From DATAYA01 sp036272815 (GTDB lineage Bacteria > Pseudomonadota > Alphaproteobacteria > Acetobacterales > Acetobacteraceae), in the NCBI GenBank assembly GCA_036272815.1, contig DATAYA010000362.1:1-17297 (forward strand): a stretch of DNA of 17,297 nucleotides, written 5' to 3'. The notes under the pieces were generated by a model that did no database searches, was not told the origin of the DNA, and was given only the letters and a program-made list of their open reading frames with translations. The position numbers and the translations under genes are program-made. Numbering within the stretch: position 1 is the stretch's first letter; each line of letters starts with the position of its first letter. Positions 5,962 to 15,479 of this stretch are shown in pieces.

Positions 5962-7152
5962 ATGATGACGAGGCGTCGCCTCGCTCTTTTCGCCGCGATC
6001 ATGGCCATCGGCATCGGCATCGGTTGGCGGGCAATCGAGGGCTCCGCCCCTGCGCGGGCCGCCGCACCTGCGTCGCCCTCGCAGGCGCAGGTGCCGGTGA
6101 CCACCGTGCGCGCGCAGGAGCGGGACGTGCCCGTTCTCCTCGACGGGCTCGGCACCGTCCAGGCATTGAACGTGGTCGAGATCAAGGCACAGGCGAACGG
6201 AACCCTCGTCGCCCTGCCGGCGCGAGAAGGCCAGGAGGTCCATAAGGGCGACATCGTGGGCGAGATCGACCCGCGACCGTACAAAGCGGCGCTCGACCGG
6301 GCGATAGCGCAGCGAGCCGAGGACGCGGCCCTGCTGCGGAGCGCGCAGCTCGACCTGCAACGCTTCCGATCCCTCGCCGAGCGCAACGATGCGCCCGTCC
6401 AGCAGGTGGACGATCAATTGGCGACCGTGGACAAGGACAAGGCCGCCGTCGCCGCGGATAGTGCCATGATCGAGACGGCACGGATCAATATCGGCTATTG
6501 CGTGATCCGCTCGCCGATCGACGGTCGGGTGAGCCTCTACCAGGTGGATGCCGGCAATCTCATCGAGGTGGCGAGCCAGACCGGCATCGTCTCGATCACC
6601 CAGGACAGGCCGATCGCCGTCGTGCTCACGCTGCCGGAAGCGGACCTTGCCCGGGTGCAGGCGGCGCGAAAAAGGGGGGCCGTGCCGGTCGAGGTCGTCG
6701 GCAGCGATGACGCGCAGACCGTGCTCGCGCGCGGCACGCTGCTGACACCGAACAACACGATTGATACGACCACCGGCACGATCTCGCTGAAGGCGATCTT
6801 TCCCAATCAGGACGACCATCTCTGGCCGGGCGAATTCGTCAACACCCGCGTGCGGGTCGACGTGCTGCACAAGGCGGTCACCACGCCCGTCGACGCGATC
6901 CAGCACGGGCCGAACGGCCTGTTCGTGTTCGTGGTCAAGCCGGACCAGACGGTGGCGCAAGTGAACGTGCAGGTCGGCTATCAGGACGGCGACATGGCGG
7001 TGGTGTCCAAGGGCCTGTCGGGAAACCAGACTGTCGTTGTCTCCGGCCAGTCCCGGCTGGCTCCGGGCACGCGGGTGCGCGCGACCGACGTCGCCAGGGC
7101 GGGGCAGCCGCCGCCGCCCGCGGCGGCCGATGGCCGCGCCTCGTCGGGCTAG
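5962..7152 (+). CDS. RND efflux periplasmic adaptor (membrane fusion protein), MdtA/HlyD type
   Basis: From the ATG at 5962 the protein has 396 residues. It begins with an N-terminal membrane anchor or signal (RRRLALFAAIMAIGIGIGW, residues 4-22) and has no lipobox cysteine. The barrel-sandwich halves lie at about 73-105 (GTLVALPAREGQEVHKGD) and 182-215 (IRSPIDGRVSLYQVDAGNLI). An alpha-hairpin coiled coil joins them (about 106-175), and beta-barrel and membrane-proximal domains follow. Such adaptors bridge the inner-membrane pump to an outer-membrane channel. The pump gene starts 32 bases downstream, so the two form one operon. The Pro/Ala-rich C-terminal tail (about 380-396) is probably flexible. 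No outer-membrane factor is encoded here, so a TolC-like protein elsewhere is presumed. Confidence 0.92.
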   Translation: MMTRRRLALFAAIMAIGIGIGWRAIEGSAPARAAAPASPSQAQVPVTTVRAQERDVPVLLDGLGTVQALNVVEIKAQANGTLVALPAREGQEVHKGDIVGEIDPRPYKAALDRAIAQRAEDAALLRSAQLDLQRFRSLAERNDAPVQQVDDQLATVDKDKAAVAADSAMIETARINIGYCVIRSPIDGRVSLYQVDAGNLIEVASQTGIVSITQDRPIAVVLTLPEADLARVQAARKRGAVPVEVVGSDDAQTVLARGTLLTPNNTIDTTTGTISLKAIFPNQDDHLWPGEFVNTRVRVDVLHKAVTTPVDAIQHGPNGLFVFVVKPDQTVAQVNVQVGYQDGDMAVVSKGLSGNQTVVVSGQSRLAPGTRVRATDVARAGQPPPPAAADGRASSG

Positions 7153-7184
7153 ACCAGCATCTTATTCCCAGGACGCCCTTCCCG

Positions 7185-10100
7185 ATGAGCATTTCGACGC
7201 CATTCATCCGACGGCCGATTGCCACGTCGCTGCTGACGGCCGCGATCTTCCTCGCGGGCCTGGTCGCGTATCCGCTGCTGCCGGTCGCACCGCTGCCCAA
7301 CGTGGAGTTCCCGACGCTGACCGTGAGCGCGCAGTATCCGGGAGCCAGTCCCGCGACGATGGCGGCCACCGTCGCCACACCGCTCGAGACCGAGTTCGGC
7401 CAGATGCTGCCGGGCCTGTCGCAGATGACCTCGGCGAGCGTGCTCGGCACGACGCAGATCACGCTGCAGTTCGGCCTCAGCACGAGCATCGCCAATGCCG
7501 AGACGCTGGTGCTGGAGGCGATCAACGCCGCCGAGGGTTCGCTGCCCAAGAACATGCCGACCCCGCCCACGTTCCGCGCGATCAACCCGTCCGACAGTCC
7601 GATCATGATCCTGGCAATGCAATCCGACCAGGCGCCGATCACCGACGTCGACAAATATGCCGAGAACGTCGTGGAGCAGCAGCTCTCGCAACTCCCCGGC
7701 GTCGGCCAGGTGCTGGTCGGCGGCCAGCAGACGCCAGCGATCCGGGTGCAGGTCGACCCGGGGAAGCTCGCCTCGATGGGGATGACGCTCGAGGACGTCC
7801 GCAATGTCCTGACCAACGTGACCGTGGACGACCCGAAAGGCAGCATCGACGGCCCGAGCCGCTCATACACGGTCTATGCCAACGACCAGCTGACGACCGC
7901 GGCCCCCTACAACAACGTCATCATCGGCTACCGCAACGGCGCCCCGATCCGCATCAGCGCGATCGGTCGTGCGGTCGCCGGGCCGCAGAACCGCGAGCTG
8001 GCAGCCTGGACCAACGGCCGCCGCTCGGTCCTGCTCCTGGTATTCAAGCAACCCAGTGCGAACGTGATCTCGACCGCCGACGGCGTGCTGGCGCAGCTGG
8101 CGTCGCTGCGTGCCGACATCCCCTCCGACATCCACCTCGACGTCGTCTCCAACCGCACGCTGACGATCCGCGCCTCCGTGGCCGACGTGGAGTTCACCCT
8201 GCTGCTGTCGGTCGGCCTGGTCGTGATGGTCATTTTCTTGTTCCTCCGTAACGTCTGGGCGACGGTGATCCCGAGCGTCACCATCCCCGTGGCCCTCGTC
8301 GGCACGCTGGGTGCCATGTACGTGGCCGGTTTCAGCCTCGACAATCTTTCCCTGATGGGGCTGACCATCGCGGTCGGCTTCGTCGTCGACGACGCGATCG
8401 TCATGCTGGAGAACATCTTCCGACACATCGAGGAGGGGAAGAAGCCGCTGGATGCGGCGCTCGTCGGTGCCGGCGAGATCGGCTTCACGATCATCTCCAT
8501 CAGTTGCTCGCTGATCGCCGTGTTCATCCCGCTGCTGCTGATGGGCGGCATCGTCGGCCGGCTGTTCCGGGAATTCGCGGTCTGCGTCTCGATGACCATC
8601 GTGATCTCGGCGATGGTCTCGCTCACGCTCACGCCGATGATGGCGTCGCGCTTCCTGACCGCCGATGCCCACAGCCACGGCCGGCTCTATAACCTGATCG
8701 AGCGCATGTTCGACGGCATGATCCGCTTCTACGAGCGGACGCTCGACGTCGCACTACGCTTCCGGTTCATCACGCTGATGGTGTTCGTCGCGACCGTGGC
8801 ATTGACGGTCGCGCTCTACGTCATCATCCCGAAGGGCTTCTTTCCGACCCAGGATACCGGGATCATCATCGGCATCACCGACGCCGGGCAGGACAATTCA
8901 TACGCCCGGATGGCGCAACTGCAGCAGCAGGTGAATGCGGTGGTGCTGAAGGACCCGGCGGTCGCCTCGGTGGTGGCCTTTGTCGGCGCGGGGCTCGGGG
9001 GCCAGACGGCCAACAATGGCCGCATGTACATCAGCCTGAAACCGTGGGACAAGCGGCAGCGCGTGATGCAGGTGATCACCCGGCTCGACAGGAAGATGGC
9101 GGACGTCGGCGGCATCCGGCTGTTCCTGCAGCCGGCGCAGGACGTCAAGGTGGGCGCCCGGCTCGGCCGCACGCTCTACCAGTACACGTTGGAGGACTCG
9201 AACCAGGACGAGCTGGACCATTGGGCGCCGAAGATTCTCGCGAACATGAAACAGCTTCCGCTGCTGACCGACGTGACTTCGGACCAGGAGAACGCCGGCA
9301 CCACGGAGACCCTCACCTATGACCGCAACCAGGCGTCCCGCTTCGGGGTCCAGCCGGCGGCGATCGATGACATCCTCTACGACGCCTTCGGCCAGCGCGA
9401 AGTGGCGCAATACTTCACAGGGAACAAGGCCTACTACGTGATTCTGGAGGCGATGCCGAGCGAGTTCGGCAAGCTCTCGACCTTGCAGAAGCTTTACGTG
9501 CATTCGGCGAGCGGCGCATCGGTGCCGCTTTCGACGATGGTGCACGAGACGACGGTTCCGGTGGAGCCGCTGGCGGTCAACCATCAGAGCCAGTTTCCCG
9601 CGGTGACCGTCTCCTTCAACCTGAAGGGGACCGCCTCGCTCGGCGAGGCGATCACGGCGGTCGAGAAGATGCAGGCGTCGATGGGCGTGCCCATCAGCCT
9701 GGAAGGTAGCTTCCAGGGCACCGCGCAAGCGTTCCAGGCGTCGCTCAGCACCGAGCCCTACCTGGTCGCGGCGGCGCTGGTCGCCGTCTACATCATCCTC
9801 GGCATCCTGTACGAAAGCTACATCCTGCCGCTCACCATCCTCTCGACGCTGCCCTCGGCCGGCGTCGGCGCGCGGGTGATGCTGCTGATCTTCGGCTACC
9901 AGCTCACGGTGATCGCGCTGATCGGCATTATCCTGCTGATCGGCATCGTCAAGAAGAACGGCATCATGATGGTGGATTTCGCCGTCTCCGCCGAGCGGCG
10001 CGACGGGCTCACGCCGCACGACGCGATCCGGCAGGCCTGCCTGCTGCGCTTCCGACCGATCCTGATGACGACGATGGCGGCGATGTTGAGCGGCCTGCCG

Positions 10101-10313
10101 CTGATGCTCGCCAACGGCGCCGGCTCGGAACTCCGTAAACCGCTCGGCTTCGCAATGGTCGGCGGCCTCGCACTCAGCCAGGTGCTGACGCTCTACACGA
10201 CGCCGGTGATCTATCTCTACCTCGACGGGTTGCAGCGTCGGCTGGCGCCGAAGCGGCACTCGCGGATACCCCGGCTGGCGGCGAAGCTGGGCTCGATGAC
10301 GGAGGCCGACTGA
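7185..10313 (+). CDS. RND multidrug efflux inner-membrane pump, AcrB/MdtB/MdtC type
   Basis: At 1042 residues this is the normal length for a hydrophobe/amphiphile efflux (HAE1) pump, whose fold has 12 spans and two large periplasmic loops. It starts MSISTPFIRRPIATSLL, typical of the MdtB/MdtC branch. The proton-relay pair is present in span 4 (GFVVDDAIVMLEN, D402 and D403). The matching lysine in span 10 is in GIVKKNGIMMVDF (K924 by comparison with AcrB K940), so the pump should be active. AGGA lies 11 bases upstream of the ATG, a slightly long spacing. MdtABC systems have two permeases; here there is one, so it probably works as a homotrimer. Substrates cannot be read from sequence. The stop lies one base from the stop of the convergent ABC permease gene. 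Confidence 0.95.
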   Translation: MSISTPFIRRPIATSLLTAAIFLAGLVAYPLLPVAPLPNVEFPTLTVSAQYPGASPATMAATVATPLETEFGQMLPGLSQMTSASVLGTTQITLQFGLSTSIANAETLVLEAINAAEGSLPKNMPTPPTFRAINPSDSPIMILAMQSDQAPITDVDKYAENVVEQQLSQLPGVGQVLVGGQQTPAIRVQVDPGKLASMGMTLEDVRNVLTNVTVDDPKGSIDGPSRSYTVYANDQLTTAAPYNNVIIGYRNGAPIRISAIGRAVAGPQNRELAAWTNGRRSVLLLVFKQPSANVISTADGVLAQLASLRADIPSDIHLDVVSNRTLTIRASVADVEFTLLLSVGLVVMVIFLFLRNVWATVIPSVTIPVALVGTLGAMYVAGFSLDNLSLMGLTIAVGFVVDDAIVMLENIFRHIEEGKKPLDAALVGAGEIGFTIISISCSLIAVFIPLLLMGGIVGRLFREFAVCVSMTIVISAMVSLTLTPMMASRFLTADAHSHGRLYNLIERMFDGMIRFYERTLDVALRFRFITLMVFVATVALTVALYVIIPKGFFPTQDTGIIIGITDAGQDNSYARMAQLQQQVNAVVLKDPAVASVVAFVGAGLGGQTANNGRMYISLKPWDKRQRVMQVITRLDRKMADVGGIRLFLQPAQDVKVGARLGRTLYQYTLEDSNQDELDHWAPKILANMKQLPLLTDVTSDQENAGTTETLTYDRNQASRFGVQPAAIDDILYDAFGQREVAQYFTGNKAYYVILEAMPSEFGKLSTLQKLYVHSASGASVPLSTMVHETTVPVEPLAVNHQSQFPAVTVSFNLKGTASLGEAITAVEKMQASMGVPISLEGSFQGTAQAFQASLSTEPYLVAAALVAVYIILGILYESYILPLTILSTLPSAGVGARVMLLIFGYQLTVIALIGIILLIGIVKKNGIMMVDFAVSAERRDGLTPHDAIRQACLLRFRPILMTTMAAMLSGLPLMLANGAGSELRKPLGFAMVGGLALSQVLTLYTTPVIYLYLDGLQRRLAPKRHSRIPRLAAKLGSMTEAD

Positions 10314-10314
10314 C

Positions 10315-11213
10315 CTATCCCTTGCCGCCGGCCGCTGGCCCCCGATAGACCAGCCCCCGTGTCGAGAGCACCCCGGCCACGATCACCACCTGCGCCACCC
10401 CCATGATGATCGCGATCGCGGAGGCGAGCGGGTAGTCGTACTGCTCGAACGCCGCGGTATAGGCGGCAATCGAAATGACCCGCGTCGGTCCCGCCGGGGC
10501 GCCCAGCAGCACCGCCGAGGGAAACACCGAGAACGCCTGCACGAACGACAGGCAGAAAGTAATCGCGAGCCCGGGGATCAGCAGCGGCAGGATCACGGCG
10601 AAGAAGCGCTGCCGCGGCCCGGCTCCGAGCATCGCACCCGCATGCTCCAGCGCCGGATCGACGCCGGTGACGTACGACAGGATCAGCAGGAACGTGAACG
10701 GGAACCCGCTGATGACAAGGGACAAAAAGACACCCCAGTAATTGTGGACCAGCCGGATCGGATCGTGGATCAGCCCGATCCATTCGAGCGCCCGGTTCAC
10801 CCAGCCCTGCGGCCCGAGATAGAGCAGCAGCCCGTCGGCGATCAGCACCGTCCCCAGCGTGATCGGGATCACCAGGATCGTGGTCAGCAGTCGCTGCCGC
10901 CGTAGCAGGCGCACGCGCAAGGCGACCGGGATCGCGGCGATCACGTTGACCAGGGTCACCGGCACGGCGATCCAGAACGTCCGCCCGAGCGTCTGGTAGA
11001 GAAACGGATCGGAGAAGAAATTCGCGTAGTTGCCGAGCAGCCCGCCCTTCTTCGCATGCAGGGAAATCACGAAGCCATACGCGAACGGATAGAAGAACAG
11101 CAGCAGCACCGCGACCAACGCTGGCAGCACGAGCAGCGTCGCGCCATCCAGCCCGCGCTGCGCGAGCCGGATGCGCAGCGGGGTGCGCGGGCGGCCGAGC
11201 GCGCGAGGGACGG

Positions 11214-11217
<4 letters not shown>
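10315..11217 (-). CDS. ABC importer permease, PotB/spermidine-putrescine-iron type
   Basis: This 300-residue inner-membrane protein has about six spans (roughly 24-49, 82-104, 112-133, 161-184, 211-233 and 263-286). Its cytoplasmic EAA-type coupling loop is at about 191-212 (EHAGAMLGAGPRQRFFAVIL), which contacts the ATPase. It starts at GTG 11217, and that GTG overlaps the ATPase stop as GTGA, so translation is coupled. The branch imports polyamines, ferric iron, phosphonates or related solutes, and I cannot choose among them. Importers of this kind normally have a second permease and a periplasmic binding protein. Neither is in the window: the unit ends here against the RND pump gene. Confidence 0.88.
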
Positions 11218-12287
<1,070 letters not shown>

Positions 12288-12293
12288 TCGTTT

Positions 12294-12299
12294 CCCTCC
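12294..12299 (-). promoter_or_regulatory. Shine-Dalgarno of the ABC ATPase gene
   Basis: On the minus strand this reads GGAGGG, ending six to seven bases before ATG 12287. It decides that start over in-frame ATGs further upstream, including one near 12314 that lacks such a site. Confidence 0.7.
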
Positions 12300-12331
12300 G
12301 TTGCCTTCCCTCATGCCAGTCCGGGGAGCGG

Positions 12332-12352
12332 GCGGCAATTGCGCGCGGCAAT
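12332..12352. repeat. Short direct repeat in the ABC/glcB divergent region
   Basis: GCGGCAAT occurs at 12332-12339 and again at 12345-12352, with starts 13 bases apart. The first copy overlaps a perfect eight-base palindrome, GCAATTGC. It lies in the 157 bases that must hold both divergent promoters, so a regulator site is conceivable. Chance is equally possible, and no clear -35/-10 pair was found here. Confidence 0.25.
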
Positions 12353-12432
12353 GCTCGGATGAATTGTTGTCCTGGACCGGCCCAGCGGGCTCGACAGCGG
12401 CGGTCACGGGGCTGAAACAGGTCGGGCAAGGC

Positions 12433-12438
12433 GAGGAG
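12433..12438 (+). promoter_or_regulatory. Shine-Dalgarno that fixes the glcB start
   Basis: GAGGAG lies six bases before ATG 12445. It supports this start over the frame's opening at 12031, which would run back through the ATPase gene. Confidence 0.75.
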
Positions 12439-12444
12439 ACGGAC

Positions 12445-14610
12445 ATGGAGCGGATCGCGGTCGGCGGCCTCGGCGTGGTTCGGACGTTGCTCGATTTCGT
12501 CAACGAGGAGGCGCTGCCCGGCACCGGCCTCGCCGCCGCCGCGTTCTGGCAGCGCTTTGGCGCGATGGTGGCGGCCCTCGCACCGCGCAACCGGGCGCTG
12601 ATGCAGACGCGCGACCGGATGCAGGCGGAGATCGACGCCTGGTTTGCCAGCCGGCGCGGCCGCCCCGTCGATGCCGCCGAGCAGGAGACGTTCCTGCGCG
12701 GGCTCGCCTATCTCGTGCCGGAGCCCGCCTCCGTCGCCGTCACGACGGAGGGCGTCGATCCCGAGATCGCCAGCATCGCTGGGCCGCAGCTCGTCGTGCC
12801 GGTCAACAATGCCCGCTATGCGCTGAACGCCGCCAATGCCCGCTGGGGCAGCCTCTATGACGCGCTCTACGGCACCGATGCCATCCCCGACGCGAACGGG
12901 GCCGGGCGCGGGAAGGGCTACAACCCGAAGCGCGGCGCAGCGGTGATCGCGCGGGCACGGCAGGCGCTGGATCAGGCGGCCCCGCTCGCCGCCGGCGGCC
13001 ATGCCGACGCGACCGGGTACGCCATCGCCGCCGGCGCGCTCCGCGTTCGGCTGCGCGACGGCGGCGAGACCGGACTGCGCGACCCGGCGCAGTTCGTCGG
13101 CTATGCGGGCGACACGGCCTCGCCCACCGAGATCGTGCTGCGTCACCACGGCCTGCATCTGGCGCTGCACGTCGACCGCGCGCACCCGATCGGCCGTGGC
13201 GACCCGGCCGGTGTCGCCGACCTCGTGCTGGAAGCCGCCGTCACCACCATCATGGATTGCGAGGACAGCGTCGCCGCCGTCGATGCCGACGACAAGGTTT
13301 CTGTCTATCGCAACTGGCTCGGCCTGATGAGGGGCACGCTGGTCGCATCCTTTCCGAAGGACGGGCGCACCATCGAGCGGCGGCTCAATCCCGACCGGCG
13401 CTACACCGCGCCCGACGGCGGCACGGTGGTGCTGCCCGGCCGCAGCCTGATGCTGGTGCGCAATGTCGGCCACCACATGCTGACCGACGCCGTGACGCTC
13501 GATGGCGAGCCGGTGCCCGAGACCTTCCTCGACGCCGCGATCACCTCGCTGATCGCGCTGCACGATCTGCGCCGCGGCGAGGGCGCCCTGCACAACAGCC
13601 GCGCCGGCTCGATCTACATCGTCAAGCCGAAGATGCACGGGCCGGAGGAGGTTGCGTTCGCCGACGCGCTGTTCGCGTCCGTCGAAGAAATGCTCGGCCT
13701 GCCGCCGCTGACCATCAAGATGGGCATCATGGACGAGGAGCGCCGCACCAGCGCCAACCTCGCCGCCTGCATCCGCGCAGCCAGCGGGCGGGTCGCGTTC
13801 ATCAACACCGGCTTCCTCGACCGCACCGGCGACGAGATCCACACCGCGATGGAGGCCGGCCCCGTGGTGCGCAAGGGCGACATGAAATCCGCCGCCTGGA
13901 TCGGCGCCTACGAGCAGCGCAACGTCGCGATCGGTCTGCGCTCGGGTCTGCGCGGGCGGGCGCAGATCGGCAAGGGGATGTGGGCCGCCCCCGACCGCAT
14001 GGCTGCGATGCTGGCCGAGAAGCGCGCGCAGCCGGAGGCCGGCGCCAATACCGCCTGGGTCCCGTCGCCCACGGCCGCCACCCTGCACGCGCTGCATTAT
14101 CACGAGGTCGACGTCGCTGCCCGCCAGCAGGCGCTCGCAGCGACCGCACCCGCGCCGCTGCGCACGCTGCTCACCGAGCCGCTCGCCGAAGGCCGCAACT
14201 GGTCGGCGGAGGCGGTGCAGCAGGAACTGGATAACAACGCGCAAGGCATCCTCGGCTATGTCGTGCGCTGGATCGATCAGGGCGTGGGCTGCTCCAAGGT
14301 GCCAGACATCCACGACGTGGCGCTGATGGAGGACCGCGCGACCTTGCGCATCTCCAGCCAGCACATCGCCAACTGGTTGCATCACGGCGTGGTGACCGAG
14401 GCGCAGGTGACGGAAACGCTGCGGCGCATGGCCACGGTCGTGGACCGGCAGAACGCCGCCGATCCGCTCTACCGCCCAATGGCGCCCGGCTTCGATGGCC
14501 CCGCCTTCGCCGCCGCCTGCGACCTCGTCTTCAAGGGCCGCGCGCAACCCAACGGCTACACCGAATGGGTGCTGCACGCACGCAGGCGTGAGGCCAAGGT
14601 GGCCGGATGA
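12445..14610 (+). CDS. glcB: Malate synthase G
   Basis: This 721-residue enzyme condenses glyoxylate and acetyl-CoA to malate and CoA in the cytoplasm, for growth on two-carbon compounds. The length equals that of E. coli GlcB (723). The start residues MERIAVGGLGV follow a strong Shine-Dalgarno. Active-site regions are intact. LMLVRNVGHHM carries R339, matching the E. coli catalytic arginine R338. GIMDEERRT and FINTGFLDRTGDEIHT carry the magnesium-binding Glu and Asp. CSKVPDIHDVALMEDRATLR carries C616 and D630, which match E. coli C617 and the general base D631. No isocitrate lyase or glycolate oxidase gene is present, so the glyoxylate source is encoded elsewhere. It converges on the peptidoglycan-binding gene with 28 bases between stops. 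Confidence 0.97.
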   Translation: MERIAVGGLGVVRTLLDFVNEEALPGTGLAAAAFWQRFGAMVAALAPRNRALMQTRDRMQAEIDAWFASRRGRPVDAAEQETFLRGLAYLVPEPASVAVTTEGVDPEIASIAGPQLVVPVNNARYALNAANARWGSLYDALYGTDAIPDANGAGRGKGYNPKRGAAVIARARQALDQAAPLAAGGHADATGYAIAAGALRVRLRDGGETGLRDPAQFVGYAGDTASPTEIVLRHHGLHLALHVDRAHPIGRGDPAGVADLVLEAAVTTIMDCEDSVAAVDADDKVSVYRNWLGLMRGTLVASFPKDGRTIERRLNPDRRYTAPDGGTVVLPGRSLMLVRNVGHHMLTDAVTLDGEPVPETFLDAAITSLIALHDLRRGEGALHNSRAGSIYIVKPKMHGPEEVAFADALFASVEEMLGLPPLTIKMGIMDEERRTSANLAACIRAASGRVAFINTGFLDRTGDEIHTAMEAGPVVRKGDMKSAAWIGAYEQRNVAIGLRSGLRGRAQIGKGMWAAPDRMAAMLAEKRAQPEAGANTAWVPSPTAATLHALHYHEVDVAARQQALAATAPAPLRTLLTEPLAEGRNWSAEAVQQELDNNAQGILGYVVRWIDQGVGCSKVPDIHDVALMEDRATLRISSQHIANWLHHGVVTEAQVTETLRRMATVVDRQNAADPLYRPMAPGFDGPAFAAACDLVFKGRAQPNGYTEWVLHARRREAKVAG

Positions 14611-14615
14611 CCAGG

Positions 14616-14639
14616 GCGGCCGGAAGAAAGATCGGCCGC
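14616..14639. terminator. Hairpin between convergent glcB and peptidoglycan-binding genes
   Basis: GCGGCCG at 14616-14622 pairs perfectly with CGGCCGC at 14633-14639 around a ten-base purine-rich loop. One G-U pair can extend the stem. The position between two convergent stops suits a shared terminator, but there is no T-run on either side, so it would not be a canonical intrinsic one. Confidence 0.4.
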
Positions 14640-15196
14640 TACTGCGCCGTGAGGATGTTCGGGTCCAGGCCCAGGGCGCCGATCGTCGCCGGGTTAAGCT
14701 GCCCCGTCGGCTGCAGGCCGCGGCCCTGCTGGAACTTCTGGATCGCCGTCTGCGTGTCCGCACCCCAGACGCCGTCCACCGCGCCGTTGTAGAAGCCGAG
14801 CTGGCGCAGCCGGCCCTGCACCGTCCTGACCGAGGCCGGGCTGAGCGTTCCGGCGGCGCCTGGAGCGGCAGCCGGAGCAGCGCCCGGCTGCGGGGCCAGC
14901 AGTTCGGCCGGATTGAGCCCGAGCGTCGCGACCGTGGCGGCATTCATCGTTCCGGTCTCCTGCAGCCCTCGGGTGCGCTGGAACTGCGCCAGCGCCGCCT
15001 GGCTGTCCGTACCCCAAACGCCGTCCACACGGCCGCTGTACACGCCCAGATTTCGCAAATGCTCCTGCACCACTTGCAGCGCCTGCGGCGTCAGGGGCTG
15101 GACGTAGTTCAGCGGCGATGTGGCCTGGGCCATCGCGGCCGGAGCAAGCCACAGGCTCGCCACGACCACACCGATCAAGAACCGATGAGCACGCAT
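14639..15196 (-). CDS. Exported protein with two peptidoglycan-binding repeats
   Basis: The start is ATG 15196 (185 residues), eight bases after GAGGAG at 15204-15209, and it opens with a signal peptide (MRAHRFLIGVVVASLWLAPA, then AMA|Q, cleavage after about residue 23). Two PG_binding_1 units follow at about 39-93 and 121-176. Each has the core VDGVWGxDxQxA...FQxxRGLQxTG and closes with an LGL motif. They are joined by an Ala/Pro/Gly linker (about 101-118). The two units are so alike that internal duplication is clear. No hydrolase, amidase or L,D-transpeptidase domain is present, so it probably binds cell wall as a structural or targeting protein. The frame extends upstream to 15376 but would bury the signal and cross the riboswitch region. 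Confidence 0.85.
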   Translation of the reverse strand: MRAHRFLIGVVVASLWLAPAAMAQATSPLNYVQPLTPQALQVVQEHLRNLGVYSGRVDGVWGTDSQAALAQFQRTRGLQETGTMNAATVATLGLNPAELLAPQPGAAPAAAPGAAGTLSPASVRTVQGRLRQLGFYNGAVDGVWGADTQTAIQKFQQGRGLQPTGQLNPATIGALGLDPNILTAQ

Positions 15197-15295
15197 GTAC
15201 CCGCTCCTCGCGGCCGATGCCACGTGCGGAAAACGACGGCGCCGCACCCCGGTTGCGCAGCAAGCGGGCCCGCGCGCCCGCTCCGCCGGAAAGCG

Positions 15296-15301
15296 TTGAC
15301 A
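15296..15301 (+). promoter_or_regulatory. Likely -35 element of the thiC promoter
   Basis: A perfect TTGACA lies here. Thirty-five bases downstream would put the transcription start at about 15331, essentially where the TPP aptamer begins, which is where a riboswitch leader should start. No good -10 hexamer is seen at 16-18 base spacing (GACGCT at 15319-15324 is the nearest), so support rests on the -35 box and position. Confidence 0.4.
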
Positions 15302-15328
15302 CGCTGTCGCTTTCGCCCGACGCTCAGG

Positions 15329-15431
15329 GCTTCCCAGGGGTGCCCCGGCAAGGGGCTGAGATACCGTTCGGCGCAAGCGGCACGGGAACCCTGAACCTGA
15401 TCCGGATCATGCCGGCGGAGGGACGGGAAGC
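15329..15431 (+). ncRNA. TPP (thiamine pyrophosphate) riboswitch aptamer
   Basis: The conserved TPP aptamer blocks occur in order. First is AGGGGTGCC (from 15336), then GGCTGAGA with the thi-box CTGAGA at 15356-15361. Next comes GAACCTGATCCGGAT (from 15393), then CATGCCGGCGGAGGGA. The closing P1 helix is clear: GCTTCCC at 15329-15335 pairs with GGGAAGC at 15425-15431. The element lies directly before thiC, its classic target. Binding of thiamine pyrophosphate should lower thiC expression. The variable P3 arm is the stretch around 15364-15385. Confidence 0.95.
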
Positions 15432-15470
15432 TCGACCAGCCCGCAACCCACCCCATATTCGCCGGTCGAG
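15431..15470 (+). promoter_or_regulatory. Riboswitch expression platform: Shine-Dalgarno sequestering hairpin
   Basis: CTCGACC at 15431-15437 is the exact reverse complement of GGTCGAG at 15464-15470. The last three bases of the 3' arm are the first half of the thiC Shine-Dalgarno GAGGAG (15468-15473). The hairpin starts at the last base of P1, so it could stack on the closed aptamer. This implies control of translation start rather than termination, consistent with the absence of a T-run. The competing structure in the TPP-free state is not obvious. Confidence 0.6.
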
Positions 15471-15479
15471 GAGAGCGCG

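Noticed and set aside
8898..10259. A 453-codon minus-strand open frame inside the RND pump gene.
   Set aside because: It is antisense to a full-length pump with conserved Asp/Lys relay residues, and its translation is Arg/His/Gln-rich with no motif.
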